Assembly: GCA_949358305.1 (NCBI GenBank)
Contig: OX442314.1
Location: 35,707,608-35,771,607 of the forward strand
Length of the DNA stretch: 64,000 nt
Direction of reading: 5' to 3'
DNA from: Strigamia acuminata
Taxonomy: Eukaryota; Arthropoda; Chilopoda; Geophilomorpha; Linotaeniidae
A model generated the notes under the pieces. That model worked only from the letters and a program-made list of their open reading frames with translations. It had not been told where the DNA came from and did no database searches. The position numbers were made by a program, and so were the translations under genes. Of the stretch, positions 17,601 to 27,402 are shown in pieces (within the stretch, counting starts at the first letter, position 1; every line of letters begins with the position of its first letter).

Positions 17601-19615
17601 AGAGTCCAAAAGAAAAGAAAGAATGGCAGTACATGCCAACTTCCGAAAACGAGATGGTCACGGCATTTATTGCAAAAGTGACGGAACAAGCAAACTGCAC
17701 ACCGCCGACACGAGAAGAGCTCGTTGATCACCAGATCAAAGACCGCCACTGTCAGGCCATGCGACATTATCTTGAGACTGAGCAATTTCCCACATACGTG
17801 AAAACTCCGTTACATAGGAAAAAATATCGCATCTTGGCAACGAAACACATTGTAGAGGAAAACCTTTTACTCAAATATCACCCAACAATGTCGGATGATT
17901 TGGCAGAGGATTCGAGAGCGCTTAAAATTGTAGTGCCGAGATCATTAAGATTTAGAGTTCTGTGGCAAATGCACGGACATCCTTTGGCGAGCCACTGCGG
18001 AATAGCACGAACACTTTATCGTATGCGACAAGTGTATACGTGGGAGGGGATGAAACGAGATACAGCTCGATTTATTAAACATTGCTCTCGCTGCCAAGCG
18101 TGCAAACCCAGAACAAAAACACGAGTAGAACCAGCTCAAATTGGCCCGTATGCGCCATTTGAATGTTTGAGTATCAATTTAGTAGGACCGTTAACTAGAA
18201 CGGAAACGGGAAATAACTATATCTTGGTGATTTTAGATATAGCCACTCGTTGGCCAGAACTTTATCCACTGGCAGACCCGGTGGCACAAGATATTGCTGA
18301 CTGTTTGTATGACACATGCATGGGCTGGGGATTTCCGCTCCGGATAATATCAGATAACGGACCGCAATTTAAAGCACGACTTTATCATGAATTTTGTAAA
18401 AAGTTCAAAATTGTGCCGCGATTTACATCACCATATCATCCCCAAGCCAACACAGTTGAAAGGACCAACAGAGATTTAAAATATATTTTGTCAATTTACA
18501 CATCGATCCACAAACGCTGGGACGAATATCTAAGAGAGATAGCGTTTAGTATACGCACTACAGCAACAACAGGCCGAGATTACTCGCCAGCATACTTAAA
18601 TTGTTGCAGAGAATTTAGGATACCGTGGGATCCTCGAATTTTGGATGGAATTTTGAAAATTGACCCAAATAAGCCGCACATCTACATCCAACGATTGGAG
18701 AAGGTCATTCGCGACACGTACCATCATATGATGGCACACATCATGGACCTTCGTGAGCGTGTGGACAACCATAAATTAGATGGGAAATTTCAAGATTTTC
18801 GAACAAATGACCTCGTATGGAAAGAAGATCACATTTTGTCAAAAGCGTCGCAGGGAATTTCTGCGAAATTATCCGACAAGAGAAGTGGGCCATATGTTAT
18901 TATTAAAGTCCACCAGGGCGGAGCTGTCAAATTAAGACGACTTAAAGATAATAAGATCTTGCGTTCCATTCACATGTCCGAGTTAACACCGTTTTTCCCG
19001 GAATTTAATCAAGAAATTTGGGAGAAAGGCCAAACACAAAGTAACCCGGAAGGAAAAATTATTAACACTTTGTTCGACGAGCCATCAACATCCGAAATGC
19101 AAGAAATTGCAAATATAGAGAGTTCGCAAAACGTGCAGAATGGACAAATTCAAGGCAGTAATTCAATAGAATCTCAAACTTTGCGTCAAATGCAAAATTT
19201 AGACGATTCGCAAAATCAAGGAAATTCAGAAGAATCACAAATTTTGCAAGAGCAACAAGGATTACAAACAACACCAAGTTCATCAGACACGGAAAATAAT
19301 GAGGAAAGGGAATCTACAATTCCAAGCGATCAGCAAGTCGAACAAAGTGAAGAAATTAATGAAGATTTAAGCGCAACTTTGCAGAAAAAATCACAAGAAG
19401 AGGCGCCACTTTTTCCAAAAAATTTAGTTGTAGAAACAGACGAACAAGTTACGTCGTTTCCTAAAAAGGGGGGAGAAGTGGTGAAAAAAGTGAAAGCAAA
19501 ACAAAGATATAAAGATCTGCGTGAAAATCAATCAGAAAAAATTAAAAAGAAAGCTGTCCTGAAGAAATATTCACTTCGAGACAGAGGGAGAATAAAACCA
19601 CCAGACTACCTCTAA
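14576..19615 (+). CDS. pol: pol polyprotein (copy B)
   Basis: Identical in predicted protein to copy A except for loss of 12 residues (36 bp) in the Gln/Ser-rich tail near 19248, between short CAAATTT/GCAAGA direct repeats; slippage or template switching is a simple explanation. The protease DSGA, RT YLDD and RNase H residues are all present. The integrase codon at 18176-18178 is AAT (Asn), as in copy A, where copy C has GAT (Asp). Integrase is therefore probably dead, while protease, RT and RNase H look intact. Expression would need -1 frameshifting from a gag frame that is itself stopped early. Confidence 0.92.
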   Translation, partial: LERAGSGKTVELAPTKNSENLLTAQPTKELPIGLSQESKGLSEAQSIGEKVIETSLILKTSVEPQDLTKDIQKTQPTAKAPSGLQFIKDSKTGEYVQPELIEKPRKVIGTLEGGRGTIVVDFEDGEVVGLKFPTPRAVAEPKPEVAGCSSEPELAGCSSKSDSLYDNGPLKNTTIPVILTPPEAIGTMPKRGEMICDMECGQLVGMRFPPLEIKDCPSVIQEAYRSNEFDKSYFTVKVTEALKDVKLVQENEATIFWTKVKKTYEETPSIAAWMTDTSVEPVDWDPHLKGLTTLEPEGPRIRVFNILLPEEDVLEGMTTIDIKTEQGSIAAMLDSGANRSCISWPLIQAMGLEKQVWPLKANMTVNTADKKVQPMGTIRMMIRWTHGMMQQYFLVLPHDMKFMLIGNDAMKRMKIQPNPLNGKWNFITTIDVPQPYMPQYLLDKYEQKKEEPESSLKTFRKESSFCAFEARLKVGNGVHDMIEEAKLQLTEAAQLEHVLRKYEKILSKNPGKTHVLQHTINLDTDKPIRVPFKSWNPQKREILRTLCQEMIDKGYVSEAEGDYATRIVLVMRPGSEPRLCIDYRALNEHTLYDPPQMPTITEILRELGEFQWVSTIDLTKGYWQIDLRPEDRPKTAFWSPMGRLMFNVMPFGLVNAPTTFQRLIEKVLGEAFRKYAWAYLDDILIVSKTYAEHMKHLDSVLGKLQQAGLHVNPTKSKFCRKELKFLGYKLGINGLSVDPAKVAAILEFPAPKNLTELQRFLGMVNFFHRLLKDLATVAAPLRPLLKKGIEFLWENEHQVAFDEIKKLLTDAKTMHLPNLDQPFIVRTDASKKGLGAALMQVKETDGQMIESPCVYISRCLQQAELNYSATDLECLAVIWALRKFRPYLEFTSFVVQTDHEALKWLMRLEEPAGRLARWQMELMSYNFQIQYLKGTTNTLADALSRAPIQIICDAEDTEEADGDLRYCPTEPRKWVVGNWNQLPRPLTEDEEVASYWCQMYSASSEELEQSPKEKKEWQYMPTSENEMVTAFIAKVTEQANCTPPTREELVDHQIKDRHCQAMRHYLETEQFPTYVKTPLHRKKYRILATKHIVEENLLLKYHPTMSDDLAEDSRALKIVVPRSLRFRVLWQMHGHPLASHCGIARTLYRMRQVYTWEGMKRDTARFIKHCSRCQACKPRTKTRVEPAQIGPYAPFECLSINLVGPLTRTETGNNYILVILDIATRWPELYPLADPVAQDIADCLYDTCMGWGFPLRIISDNGPQFKARLYHEFCKKFKIVPRFTSPYHPQANTVERTNRDLKYILSIYTSIHKRWDEYLREIAFSIRTTATTGRDYSPAYLNCCREFRIPWDPRILDGILKIDPNKPHIYIQRLEKVIRDTYHHMMAHIMDLRERVDNHKLDGKFQDFRTNDLVWKEDHILSKASQGISAKLSDKRSGPYVIIKVHQGGAVKLRRLKDNKILRSIHMSELTPFFPEFNQEIWEKGQTQSNPEGKIINTLFDEPSTSEMQEIANIESSQNVQNGQIQGSNSIESQTLRQMQNLDDSQNQGNSEESQILQEQQGLQTTPSSSDTENNEERESTIPSDQQVEQSEEINEDLSATLQKKSQEEAPLFPKNLVVETDEQVTSFPKKGGEVVKKVKAKQRYKDLRENQSEKIKKKAVLKKYSLRDRGRIKPPDYL

Positions 19616-19843
19616 AAATAGATTAGAGCGACGTCACTCGGGAGTCCGGAAGTGGACGACGTCGCAGCTCGATCGTGATTGGTTGAACAAACCACATGTT
19701 GATTCAACATGAAGTAAAAAATCACATGTGCGGAGATTTCTTCAAAACAACAACAAAACTTTGGAGAGATTTAAATTAATCAGCAAGCGATCGAACAACA
19801 GGATTTACGAGGAAGTCCGGACGGAACAATCATCAACACCACG

Positions 19844-19951
19844 ATGAATCAAGATTTTCGACCACCGCCAAAACCGAAGAAACCAGTACACGAAGAGGTA
19901 GTAGAAAATCGAATTAAGTCGAGAAAACTAAGGATAAGAGATCCAAAATAA
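19844..19951 (+). CDS. short conserved ORF, possible ORF3 leader exon (copy B)
   Basis: Same 35-codon ORF as in copy A. The putative donor is at 19897/19898 and the intron would be 19898-20319. Confidence 0.42.
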   Translation: MNQDFRPPPKPKKPVHEEVVENRIKSRKLRIRDPK

Positions 19952-20319
19952 TAGTTATAATTATTCATAAATTGTGCGTGTCATAAAAGTAAAAATTTAT
20001 CGGTGATCGTGAGGGACGAGGCGAAATGGGTCATAAATACGGAGACGCGATCACAAAACCGATAAAAGATCGAGATGGGTATGGAATATTGCTAAAAAGG
20101 CTAAAACTAAGTTAAAGCTATCAGAAATAATTAATTTTATGTAAAAAAAATTAGTAAATAATGGCAAAAACTTGAGAAAAGCGACATGAAAATACGTCGC
20201 GATATACGAAAGAGCGCCATCTGGCGAGAATTTTATGAAACGTAAAAATTAAGAAAATGACACACGCAATTGAGAATAATTTATTAAAAAATGAGAAATT
20301 AATGAAATTTAATTTATAG

Positions 20320-23300
20320 ACAAGGAAAGCAATGGAATCATGGGACGCATTACCCAAAAACGCAAGAGTTCCACGAACTTTCTATCGGGGAAGGATTCAT
20401 CGCAAATTAAGAAGAATATTTGAGCGGAGAGGCTACAAACCAGCAAATGTCCGAAAATTCATCTCGCTAGCCATGCAACGACGCTGGGGAACCTTGAAGA
20501 GATTATTCAAGGGTTTCAAAACTTGCTTCCATGAAATGTTGCGTTTAATCTCAATATTAATCGATACACACGGACCAATCTGGAACGAAATAATTGGCGA
20601 GGATTTTCCGATGACTCCAGAAGAAGCGGAGGATTATGTTATTTATTGTGACCCGGCGACAAATCGAATTCAATTTGCACGGCAAGTGATGAATCGACTT
20701 CAGGAGGGCATGGCGGATGTAGCCGCAAGATATTTGGAGGCCAAAGCGAAATGGCAAGCAGAGCAGGCGTTACTGGATGAGCCAGATTTGGAGACGGTAC
20801 CACCATATTACGTCACCTCACAATATGAGATGCACCAGCTAACGATGGCCGGAGTGCTCGGTGTCCACATCACTCCAGTATCAAAAGAGAAGCCAGAGTT
20901 ACGTGATGATTTTGGCCCGCTGGTATATGTAAAGAGGCAACGACTGGAGAAAGAGGAAAAAGAACGTAGAGATAAAAGATCTCAGGACGATCAAGAGCCA
21001 AGTCCAGAACGACGAAGGAAGACACCACCCCAGTCAACTCGAAAAGGGGAGTATTCTCCAAGACGCCCACAAAACGCAACGCGACGAGGAAGAACGCCGC
21101 CAAAGACGAAATCGGAATTAAGTCCGAAACATCACCATTTCCAAAACGAAGAATATGGAGGATGCCGACCCAAATATCGTCAGGAGTATGCACAACGAGG
21201 GAGAGAGGCAAGATCTCGAGGAGCTTTGCGTCACGCAAGAACTCAAAGGCCAAAAGAATCAACGCCTCCTAAAAGAAGTGTTTCAGTGCATTATCGTCGC
21301 GAACACCGTTCACAGAGCAGAGATTCGACGAGACGAAGAGAAAATTCGCCAAGTCATCGAAAGGAGCGACATGAGAGCCGTTCGTCGTCACGAAAGAAGG
21401 AAGGTCGAAGGAGCACGTCAAGGGATCGACGTGTAGTACGATACGGTGGTCGTTCCTCTTCCAGAAAAGGGGAACAACGAAGTTCGGAATTAAGTCCGAG
21501 GGAAGAGCAAGGACGTTCAAGTCGAAGTTCGTCGACCAAGCGACAAAAGGAAAAGAGTGAGGCGAAACAATCGCACCGATATTCCGAAATGCGTCCAAAA
21601 CGAACAGTGACACAAGACGATGAAGATATTTTACGAATCCAAGTGAGAGAAAGCAGCGATTCATATTATTCGGCATCTGAAAATGAGTACGTGCTCGTGG
21701 ACGAGGTACGAGAAATTTCATTGGAGAGTCAAGAGAAAATGCAAATTTCTGAAGAGGAACCGGAAGAGACGCAGCTTTCTCAAGAAATAACGTCCATGAT
21801 CGCTTATGAACTCGAAGAAACGGAAAAAAGTCCGACAGGGCCAAGAACGCCTCAAGCAACTCCACCAAAGTCACCAGTCATCGGCACCCACACACCCATT
21901 AGGTGGACGCCACGGTCAGTGCCTCCAACTCCAACGCCGAGGAAGTCACCACCTGAAACGTACAGTTTTGTCGATCTACCCACATTGGATGAAGCTTTGG
22001 CGATAAAACATGCCCAAATTGCGAAAGGGGTTAAAGAGAGGAAATCGAAACCGAGAATGTTGCGTCCGCAAGGAAGGTCATCGATTATTCGCGGAGGGAG
22101 AGACCCAAGGAGGCCAGTCAAGCCACAGATAGAGACAAGTCGACGATCGGTAATAAGACCGCAAGCTGAAGTGGAAATCCACAGAGTTGACGAATCGCAA
22201 AAGGCGAAAGACCCACGGAAGGCGAAACCAAGAGAGCAGCAAGGGGTAAATCCGCACACTTTGCCTTTCACGGAGCAAATCCCTGAAGTAAACATTACGT
22301 TGCCTGTTCCAAACTTGGCCACGGCACCTTACTCTAACAATCCAGCAATGCAACCAGAGGAAGGGTTCGATAAAGATTATCGTTCACTTTGGGAGATGTT
22401 CCTGCGGTTTCCACTTTGCCACCAAGGATTATTGAAGGCGAATTTAGATGAATACCAGAACGCGCAGATTCACGAAGCGGTTAACGACCTTAGAAGGAGA
22501 GCGAGAGAGTTCGTGCAACAAGCAGTGGAGCTACAAACGAAGGAGTGGCTCGAATGGTTCCAACCACTGCTGGACGCTGCGTTCTACAGAGTAATGTTTC
22601 CAGGAGTTTTTCCATCAGTCGAGACGACATTCATCGCCACCACTTTCCTATGGACGGCCGCGTTAGGAATCCCCAACGAGATGATAGGAAACTGGACAGC
22701 CATCTTAAGAGATCCGCCAGCAGTACGAGCGCAGCTAATGAGGGATGTCTTGGGAAATGGGGAAACGCCGGACCAGTGTGCGATGAGACTAAGGGCCGAG
22801 TGGGTGCAGCATTATCAAAACGTGATGGCTCAACAGAAGTTCCGTACTTTCGTGGAGCAGAAACAAATGGAGTGGGCACCGATGGAACCACCTGCGCCCA
22901 CAATCGAAGAAATACCAACAATTCTGATGGCGACCACACCAGTGATGATGTCAAACGTACATTCAACTCGAGCTAAACCGGCTGCAACCTACACGCCGAT
23001 GGCACACCAATTAGCCATGAATAGGTCAGCAAGAAATTCCGAGTCCGAGGCGTGTGGCAGTGAAATGGACCGGATTAGACGAGAAGGAAATGAGTCCTCG
23101 GCCAAAGAATCGGACGCCTCCAGAAAAGGGTTAGCCAACATCGACAAGACGCCCAAACCAGGTGCGAAGAGAAGTAAAAACCAAGATTTCGGGAAAATTC
23201 GTCACCTTTATCCGAAATTACGATTATCCGAAGCCACAAGGACGATGCTAATTTATAGCAATACCTTGAGCCATGACGCACTCAAGTGGCTCGAGAATGC

Positions 23301-23547
23301 GGCCCGGGAACCGCAAAGAGGGGTCCAGCATCGGAGGGTGATTGCTGTCCGCAAGGCGCCGACGGGCACTCGGGAGAAATATGACATGGACTACACAAGA
23401 GTGTTCCCAATGACCGCGGACATCATCGAAGTTTGGCTACACGTCAACAATGGGGCGGCGTCAGGCCCAACTCGAGGGATGCCACGTTTCTCCGTGTCTG
23501 AGAGTGAGGTACCAGTCCTGGACCCCACTGCCCAATACGAAGACTAG
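20320..23547 (+). CDS. ORF3, env-position SR-rich protein (copy B)
   Basis: The frame opens at 20320 right after TAG; the first ATG is at 20332 (1071 residues). It differs from copy A by two substitutions (Glu to Gly and Thr to Arg, near 21838 and 21902), both in the Pro-rich segment. It has the same architecture: basic helical N-terminus, RS-rich centre, helical C-terminal domain, no membrane segment. The full frame is open, in contrast to gag of the same copy. Confidence 0.8.
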   Translation, partial: TRKAMESWDALPKNARVPRTFYRGRIHRKLRRIFERRGYKPANVRKFISLAMQRRWGTLKRLFKGFKTCFHEMLRLISILIDTHGPIWNEIIGEDFPMTPEEAEDYVIYCDPATNRIQFARQVMNRLQEGMADVAARYLEAKAKWQAEQALLDEPDLETVPPYYVTSQYEMHQLTMAGVLGVHITPVSKEKPELRDDFGPLVYVKRQRLEKEEKERRDKRSQDDQEPSPERRRKTPPQSTRKGEYSPRRPQNATRRGRTPPKTKSELSPKHHHFQNEEYGGCRPKYRQEYAQRGREARSRGALRHARTQRPKESTPPKRSVSVHYRREHRSQSRDSTRRRENSPSHRKERHESRSSSRKKEGRRSTSRDRRVVRYGGRSSSRKGEQRSSELSPREEQGRSSRSSSTKRQKEKSEAKQSHRYSEMRPKRTVTQDDEDILRIQVRESSDSYYSASENEYVLVDEVREISLESQEKMQISEEEPEETQLSQEITSMIAYELEETEKSPTGPRTPQATPPKSPVIGTHTPIRWTPRSVPPTPTPRKSPPETYSFVDLPTLDEALAIKHAQIAKGVKERKSKPRMLRPQGRSSIIRGGRDPRRPVKPQIETSRRSVIRPQAEVEIHRVDESQKAKDPRKAKPREQQGVNPHTLPFTEQIPEVNITLPVPNLATAPYSNNPAMQPEEGFDKDYRSLWEMFLRFPLCHQGLLKANLDEYQNAQIHEAVNDLRRRAREFVQQAVELQTKEWLEWFQPLLDAAFYRVMFPGVFPSVETTFIATTFLWTAALGIPNEMIGNWTAILRDPPAVRAQLMRDVLGNGETPDQCAMRLRAEWVQHYQNVMAQQKFRTFVEQKQMEWAPMEPPAPTIEEIPTILMATTPVMMSNVHSTRAKPAATYTPMAHQLAMNRSARNSESEACGSEMDRIRREGNESSAKESDASRKGLANIDKTPKPGAKRSKNQDFGKIRHLYPKLRLSEATRTMLIYSNTLSHDALKWLENAAREPQRGVQHRRVIAVRKAPTGTREKYDMDYTRVFPMTADIIEVWLHVNNGAASGPTRGMPRFSVSESEVPVLDPTAQYED

Positions 23548-23576
23548 GAGTGAAGGAAGAATCGGGGATCCTTCCT

Positions 23577-23590
23577 AAAAAGGAGGGAGG
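23577..23590 (+). promoter_or_regulatory. polypurine tract (copy B)
   Basis: Same 14 purines as in copy A, directly before the 3' LTR. Confidence 0.88.
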
Positions 23591-24556
23591 TGTAGTGACC
23601 CTAGTGGTCACTAAGGAAGTAACAGAAAAAGTCTGTAAAATTATATTTTGGTTTATTATATTTTAGTTTGAGTTTTTTATGCTTCCTGTCTACAGGCAAG
23701 AAAGCTGAGCAGAGTGGGAGGAAATGTGGGTGGTTACCAGGGTAACCAGCCCACAAGCCTCCAAACAGGAAATGAGTCCTGAGAGGAGTGAGAACTCCTC
23801 AGTATGAACACAAACTTTGCCAGAGAAACACCACAAAAACCAACCAGTAAAACACTAGTATTTTTGTGAAAACCTCCGTGAAGTTTACATATTCCTGCAT
23901 TAGCCAGTTGCTAATTTGGGAGTTTTCCTACTGCTGAAACCAGTCAGCAGCGGGATATTTCGGTCTTGCCGCACATTTCACGTGCGGTGGGATTTTATAT
24001 TCTTGAGTCAACTCATTGTTGATTTGAGATTTCGCCTTGCCGTGGAGGAAATCCGGCTAGACGTTGTGCGAAAGAGTCGCAGTTTCGCCGCCAAGACGAC
24101 GGAGTTGCGGAGAACGTGTAGTAGAAGTATCGGAAAGAGTCCGGTTGACCCAGCAAATCGACGGGAGTCGATTTGTACCAGACAATTTCGAGGAGTTTGA
24201 GTCACGGAATAAGTCCGTTTTATCAGTGAGAGACGCCGGAGAGTAGTTCGAGACGAGCGTCGAAACAGAGCCGTAGAAGCGCGACGAAACGAGCCGTTAT
24301 CGTCGCCGGAACGTTGGAATCGTCAAGATAACGTTTCCACGTCGATTTGAAGTTATTTCATCATTTCATCTATTATTTCATTTCCTAATTTCCTTTTAAC
24401 CTTATTTATCATTGTAATTTATCGTTATTCTAAGTCAGAATAAACCATTGTGAGTTTTTATATGAGTAGTAATAATTTTATGATAAGTCTTGTCAAAGCA
24501 TCAATAAGCTTGGAATTATTCTTTATTAATTTAAGGAGTAATTCAGGCTCATTACA
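23591..24556 (+). repeat. 3' LTR of copy B
   Basis: 966 bp, TG...CA ends, AATAAA at 24439-24444. It carries 32 bases (about 24042-24073) that the shared LTR at 9574-10507 lacks. The corresponding segment is also present, in slightly different form, in both copy C LTRs, so the absence is a deletion in the shared LTR. The right edge falls inside the DDX23 coding sequence. Confidence 0.93.
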
Positions 24557-25165
24557 ACTTATTTGCGACGACCGGCCGTCGTGTACGTGGGCTCGGCCGG
24601 GAAGCCGACGGAGCGCGTCGAACAACTCGTCTACATGGTTAGCGAGGCGGAGAAGCGCAAGAAGCTTTTGGAGATCTTGCAGGCGGGCATCGATCCTCCG
24701 ATTATTATTTTCGTGAACCAGAAGAAGGGGGCCGATGTGCTGGCTAAGGGGCTCGAGAAGATGGGGTATAATGCGTGCACTTTGCACGGCGGGAAAGGAC
24801 AGGAGCAGCGAGAGTTTGCGCTGGCTAGTTTGAAAGGGGGGAGTAAGGATATTTTGGTGGCGACCGATGTTGCGGGTCGTGGTATCGATATTCGCGACGT
24901 GAGTATTGTTATTAATTACGATATGGCCAAGACGATCGAGGATTACACGCATCGCATCGGTCGGACGGGGCGAGCGGGCAAAAGCGGGAAGGCGATCAGT
25001 TTGTGCACGAAGGACGATAGCGCGTTGTTTTACGATTTGAAACAGTGTTTGGTCAACAGTCCGGTTTCGTCGTGTCCGCACGAACTTGCCAATCATCCGG
25101 ACGCGCAGCACAAACCGGGAACTGTGGTGACCAAGAAAAGAAAAGAAGAAAAGATCTTCGCTTGA
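24557..25165 (+). pseudogene. DDX23: DDX23/PRP28 spliceosomal DEAD-box helicase, 3' exon cut by LTR insertion
   Basis: 203 codons of the C-terminal helicase lobe, beginning mid-exon (Thr-Tyr-Leu-Arg-Arg-Pro) directly against the LTR and ending at TGA 25163-25165. Helicase motif IV (IIIFVN), motif V (DVAGRGID) and motif VI ([10 protein letters not shown]) are intact, and the tail ([18 protein letters not shown]) is typical of DDX23/PRP28. This protein acts in the U5 snRNP, displacing U1 at the 5' splice site. The segment is uninterrupted, GC-richer than its surroundings and shows no frameshift, so the insertion looks recent, or selection was present until recently. The N-terminal part would lie upstream of the array, outside the window. 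Whether this is the sole gene, one allele or an extra copy cannot be told here. Confidence 0.9.
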
Positions 25166-25231
25166 GATTATTTTTATTTTTGCAAATGTCGTTATTTCAG
25201 GAATAATTATTAACATCATTAGTTTTTTAAG

Positions 25232-25237
25232 AATAAA
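25232..25237 (+). terminator. DDX23 polyadenylation signal
   Basis: AATAAA 67 bases after the DDX23 stop codon, in AT-rich DNA. Confidence 0.6.
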
Positions 25238-25969
25238 GTATAATACTCCGTATCTTTTTTCTACAACTTGGCAATCACCCGGAATAATAATATTAATAAT
25301 ATTAATTTGTAATTAATTAAGCAAAAAAAATGCAGTGAACTTTAACCGCTTTTGATTTCACAGATACCAGCTGTGATAAAACCAAAGAAGATGATAAATA
25401 AATAACGATTCTTACTGTATCATTGAATAGTGTTTCATAAAAACGAAAATTCCAGCACGACAAGCAGTTCCGAGTACACAAACAAAAAATTACATCGCTT
25501 AGCTATATTGAAGACCGTTTAAACTAGCTTATGCTTGAATTTTTTAACTACTATTGTTCATACTGGATAACAGAAGTTGTTTTGGGCAAGAAATGAGAGG
25601 TCACGCGAGTATAAAAGTAAATACTACATACTTGTAATATGGAGCCTCCGCGGCAGCGCCGTCGTACCAAGCTACTCAAATCCTACTCAAATCTTACCTT
25701 TAGTTGAGGAACTGCCTGCCAATATCCAAGAGTTGCCTGCTGATGACGAAACATCGGATGATGAAACAGCAGTTACACCAGATGAATGGGAGGATATACG
25801 GGAGGAGCAAGGGATAAATGATACCGGTATCAACTCACTATCTTTTCATGTTCACGAATTAGCGATAGAATTAATTTCGCATTTGTCTGGGGCTGTGGAT
25901 GCTTTGGTATGCCAAGAACACCCACACATGTTTGCTCTGTAGTAACTTAGTACATAAGTAGTACATACG
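25238..25969. other. intergenic DNA with one weak acidic ORF
   Basis: AT-rich DNA downstream of DDX23. An ORF at 25577-25942 (+) encodes an acidic stretch (DDETSDDETAVTPDEWEDI) and ends before the inverted repeat. An acidic N-terminus is common in several transposase families, but no domain is recognisable and the start is uncertain. I would not call it a gene. Confidence 0.35.
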
Positions 25970-26120
25970 TATACTCTTTCCACACTCAAAAAACACCTCT
26001 CAAAGCTTGGCTCCCATTGGCCACCAATCAACTGCAGTGCTGAGGATTAGTACATCAGTGATATGGTGGCCAATGGGAGCCAAGCTTTGAGAGGTGTTTT
26101 TTGAGTGTGGAAAGAGTATA
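25970..26120. mobile_element. foldback MITE-like element: perfect 57-bp inverted repeat
   Basis: Left arm 25970-26026 and right arm 26064-26120 are exact reverse complements over 57 bases, separated by 37 bases. The ends read TATACTC...GAGTATA, compatible with a TA target duplication. It has no coding capacity. Perfect arms suggest a recent origin or gene conversion. Confidence 0.75.
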
Positions 26121-26139
26121 GTGTACAAGTGTGGGCATA

Positions 26140-26510
26140 TGGCGGTTTTTAGTCGATTTTTTGTGTCTAGTCGATTTTTTGTTTCTGGTCGATTTTTTGT
26201 TTCTAGTCGATTTTTAACGGTTTTTATTCAATTTTTAACAATTTTTAGTCGATTTTTAATAATTTTTTGTCGATTTTTAGCGGTTTTTAGTCGATTTTTA
26301 ACAGCTTTTAGTCGATTACCGGTATTACTGTTTTTAGTCGATTTTTATCGTTTTTAGTCGATTTTTACCGTTTTTAGTCGATTTTTACCGTTTTTAATCC
26401 ATTTTTTAATCGATTTTTAATGTTTTTAGTCGATTTTTAACGGTTTTTGTCGATTTTTAACGGTTTTTAGTCGATTTTTAGCGGTTTTTAGTCAATTTTT
26501 GCAATAAGTT
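26140..26510. repeat. degenerate minisatellite, TTTTTAGTCGAT-type unit
   Basis: About 370 bases of imperfect repeats of GTTTTTAGTCGATTTTTA and variants, very T-rich on this strand. The ORF through it (26094-26357) is the repeat read as protein. Confidence 0.85.
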
Positions 26511-27402
26511 CCATTTAAGCACGAAAAAATGCAGTTTGTGTCTAAGCTACAGTGCCTGCGGTCTTCCAACCGCGTAGCACTCCTCAGCCAATGGACAGTG
26601 GAACTGGCCGCCTGTTTGGCAGAGGTCGCTGCGAGGCAATTGCACTTGACTGTGTTGAACTCGAAAATGTATCAAGAATTAAGTAAAAGTTGTGAGTGTT
26701 TGGACAGACGCCACGTGGTCGGGGGAGAGCCACGGGACGCTGGACACAACACACACGATAAGATTCACTCCGAAATACACAAGAGGCACAAGTTTAGTTT
26801 AAGGTAAGCTTTATTATGTCTAGGGGTATGATGTGGTGTCTTCCAGTGTATTTCCCAATGCAATGGCTGAGTTCAGTCATCCCTAACCGGACCGCGTGGC
26901 ACAGCCGCCAATGGCCACCATGACACGCGTGGTCGGTTATTCGGTTCAGCCACGCCGTCGTATCATTCATGTGAACGAGAAACGGGCGTGGCTTACACGG
27001 ACACTCAGGTCCCGGTGGGCGACAGAGTCGCCACGCCGATCGTCGGGTTAGTCTTCGTATTCAGCGTGGAGGAGCGATCACAGAAGCGACCGTTTGTCAT
27101 GCTGGCTATTTGAGGACTACTTGGCTTCTGCGGGCCCCACCACTTCCGGAAGGGCACTTCCGGGGCCCAATTGGCCGAAGCCAACGGCCCGCAGCTCCAC
27201 CTGGTTGCGAGGGACCGTGAACAGATTGTGCACAAGAAACACGTGGTCCGCGAGAGCTGTGGAGTGCCGTGTGTTGCCGGTAATTGACACAGCTTGCGTG
27301 GGCAGCTGGTCACAAAGTCACCTTAGATTTTTGATGTCACAGTATTGAAACTGATTCAGATCGATTACAAGTGAAAGCAAGATTTTACATTGGAACAGTG
27401 AA
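26511..27402. other. GC-richer unclassified segment
   Basis: No clear gene. Composition shifts to GC-rich after 26700. An ORF at 26529-26807 and fragments around 27000-27330 look like broken coding sequence. Since an integrase relic follows on the same strand, this may be the upstream part of the same dead element. No protease or RT motif is identifiable. Confidence 0.35.

Larger units (their letters stand above)
9574..24556 (+). mobile_element. Ty3/gypsy-type LTR retrotransposon copy B, full length but defective
   Basis: Complete LTR-gag-pol-ORF3-LTR structure of 14,983 bp. Its 5' LTR doubles as the 3' LTR of copy A. Its coding defects are a TAG at 11010-11012 in gag, a 36-bp deletion in the pol tail and Asn in place of the first integrase Asp. 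The array ends against the DDX23 coding sequence. A 4-bp target duplication would be ACTT (24557-24560), but its partner lies upstream of the window. Confidence 0.93.

Noticed and set aside
24458-25219. 253-codon minus-strand ORF over the DDX23 exon
   Set aside because: It lies opposite a clearly conserved helicase reading frame and crosses the LTR border.
26094-26357. ORF with repeated RFF/SRF motifs
   Set aside because: Translation of the T-rich minisatellite.
26520-26590. tRNA-like fold
   Set aside because: The stems do not form a cloverleaf and no anticodon loop is convincing.
26990-27120. Retroviral-type protease remnant upstream of the integrase relic
   Set aside because: A reading frame looks vaguely coding, but no D-S/T-G motif is present.
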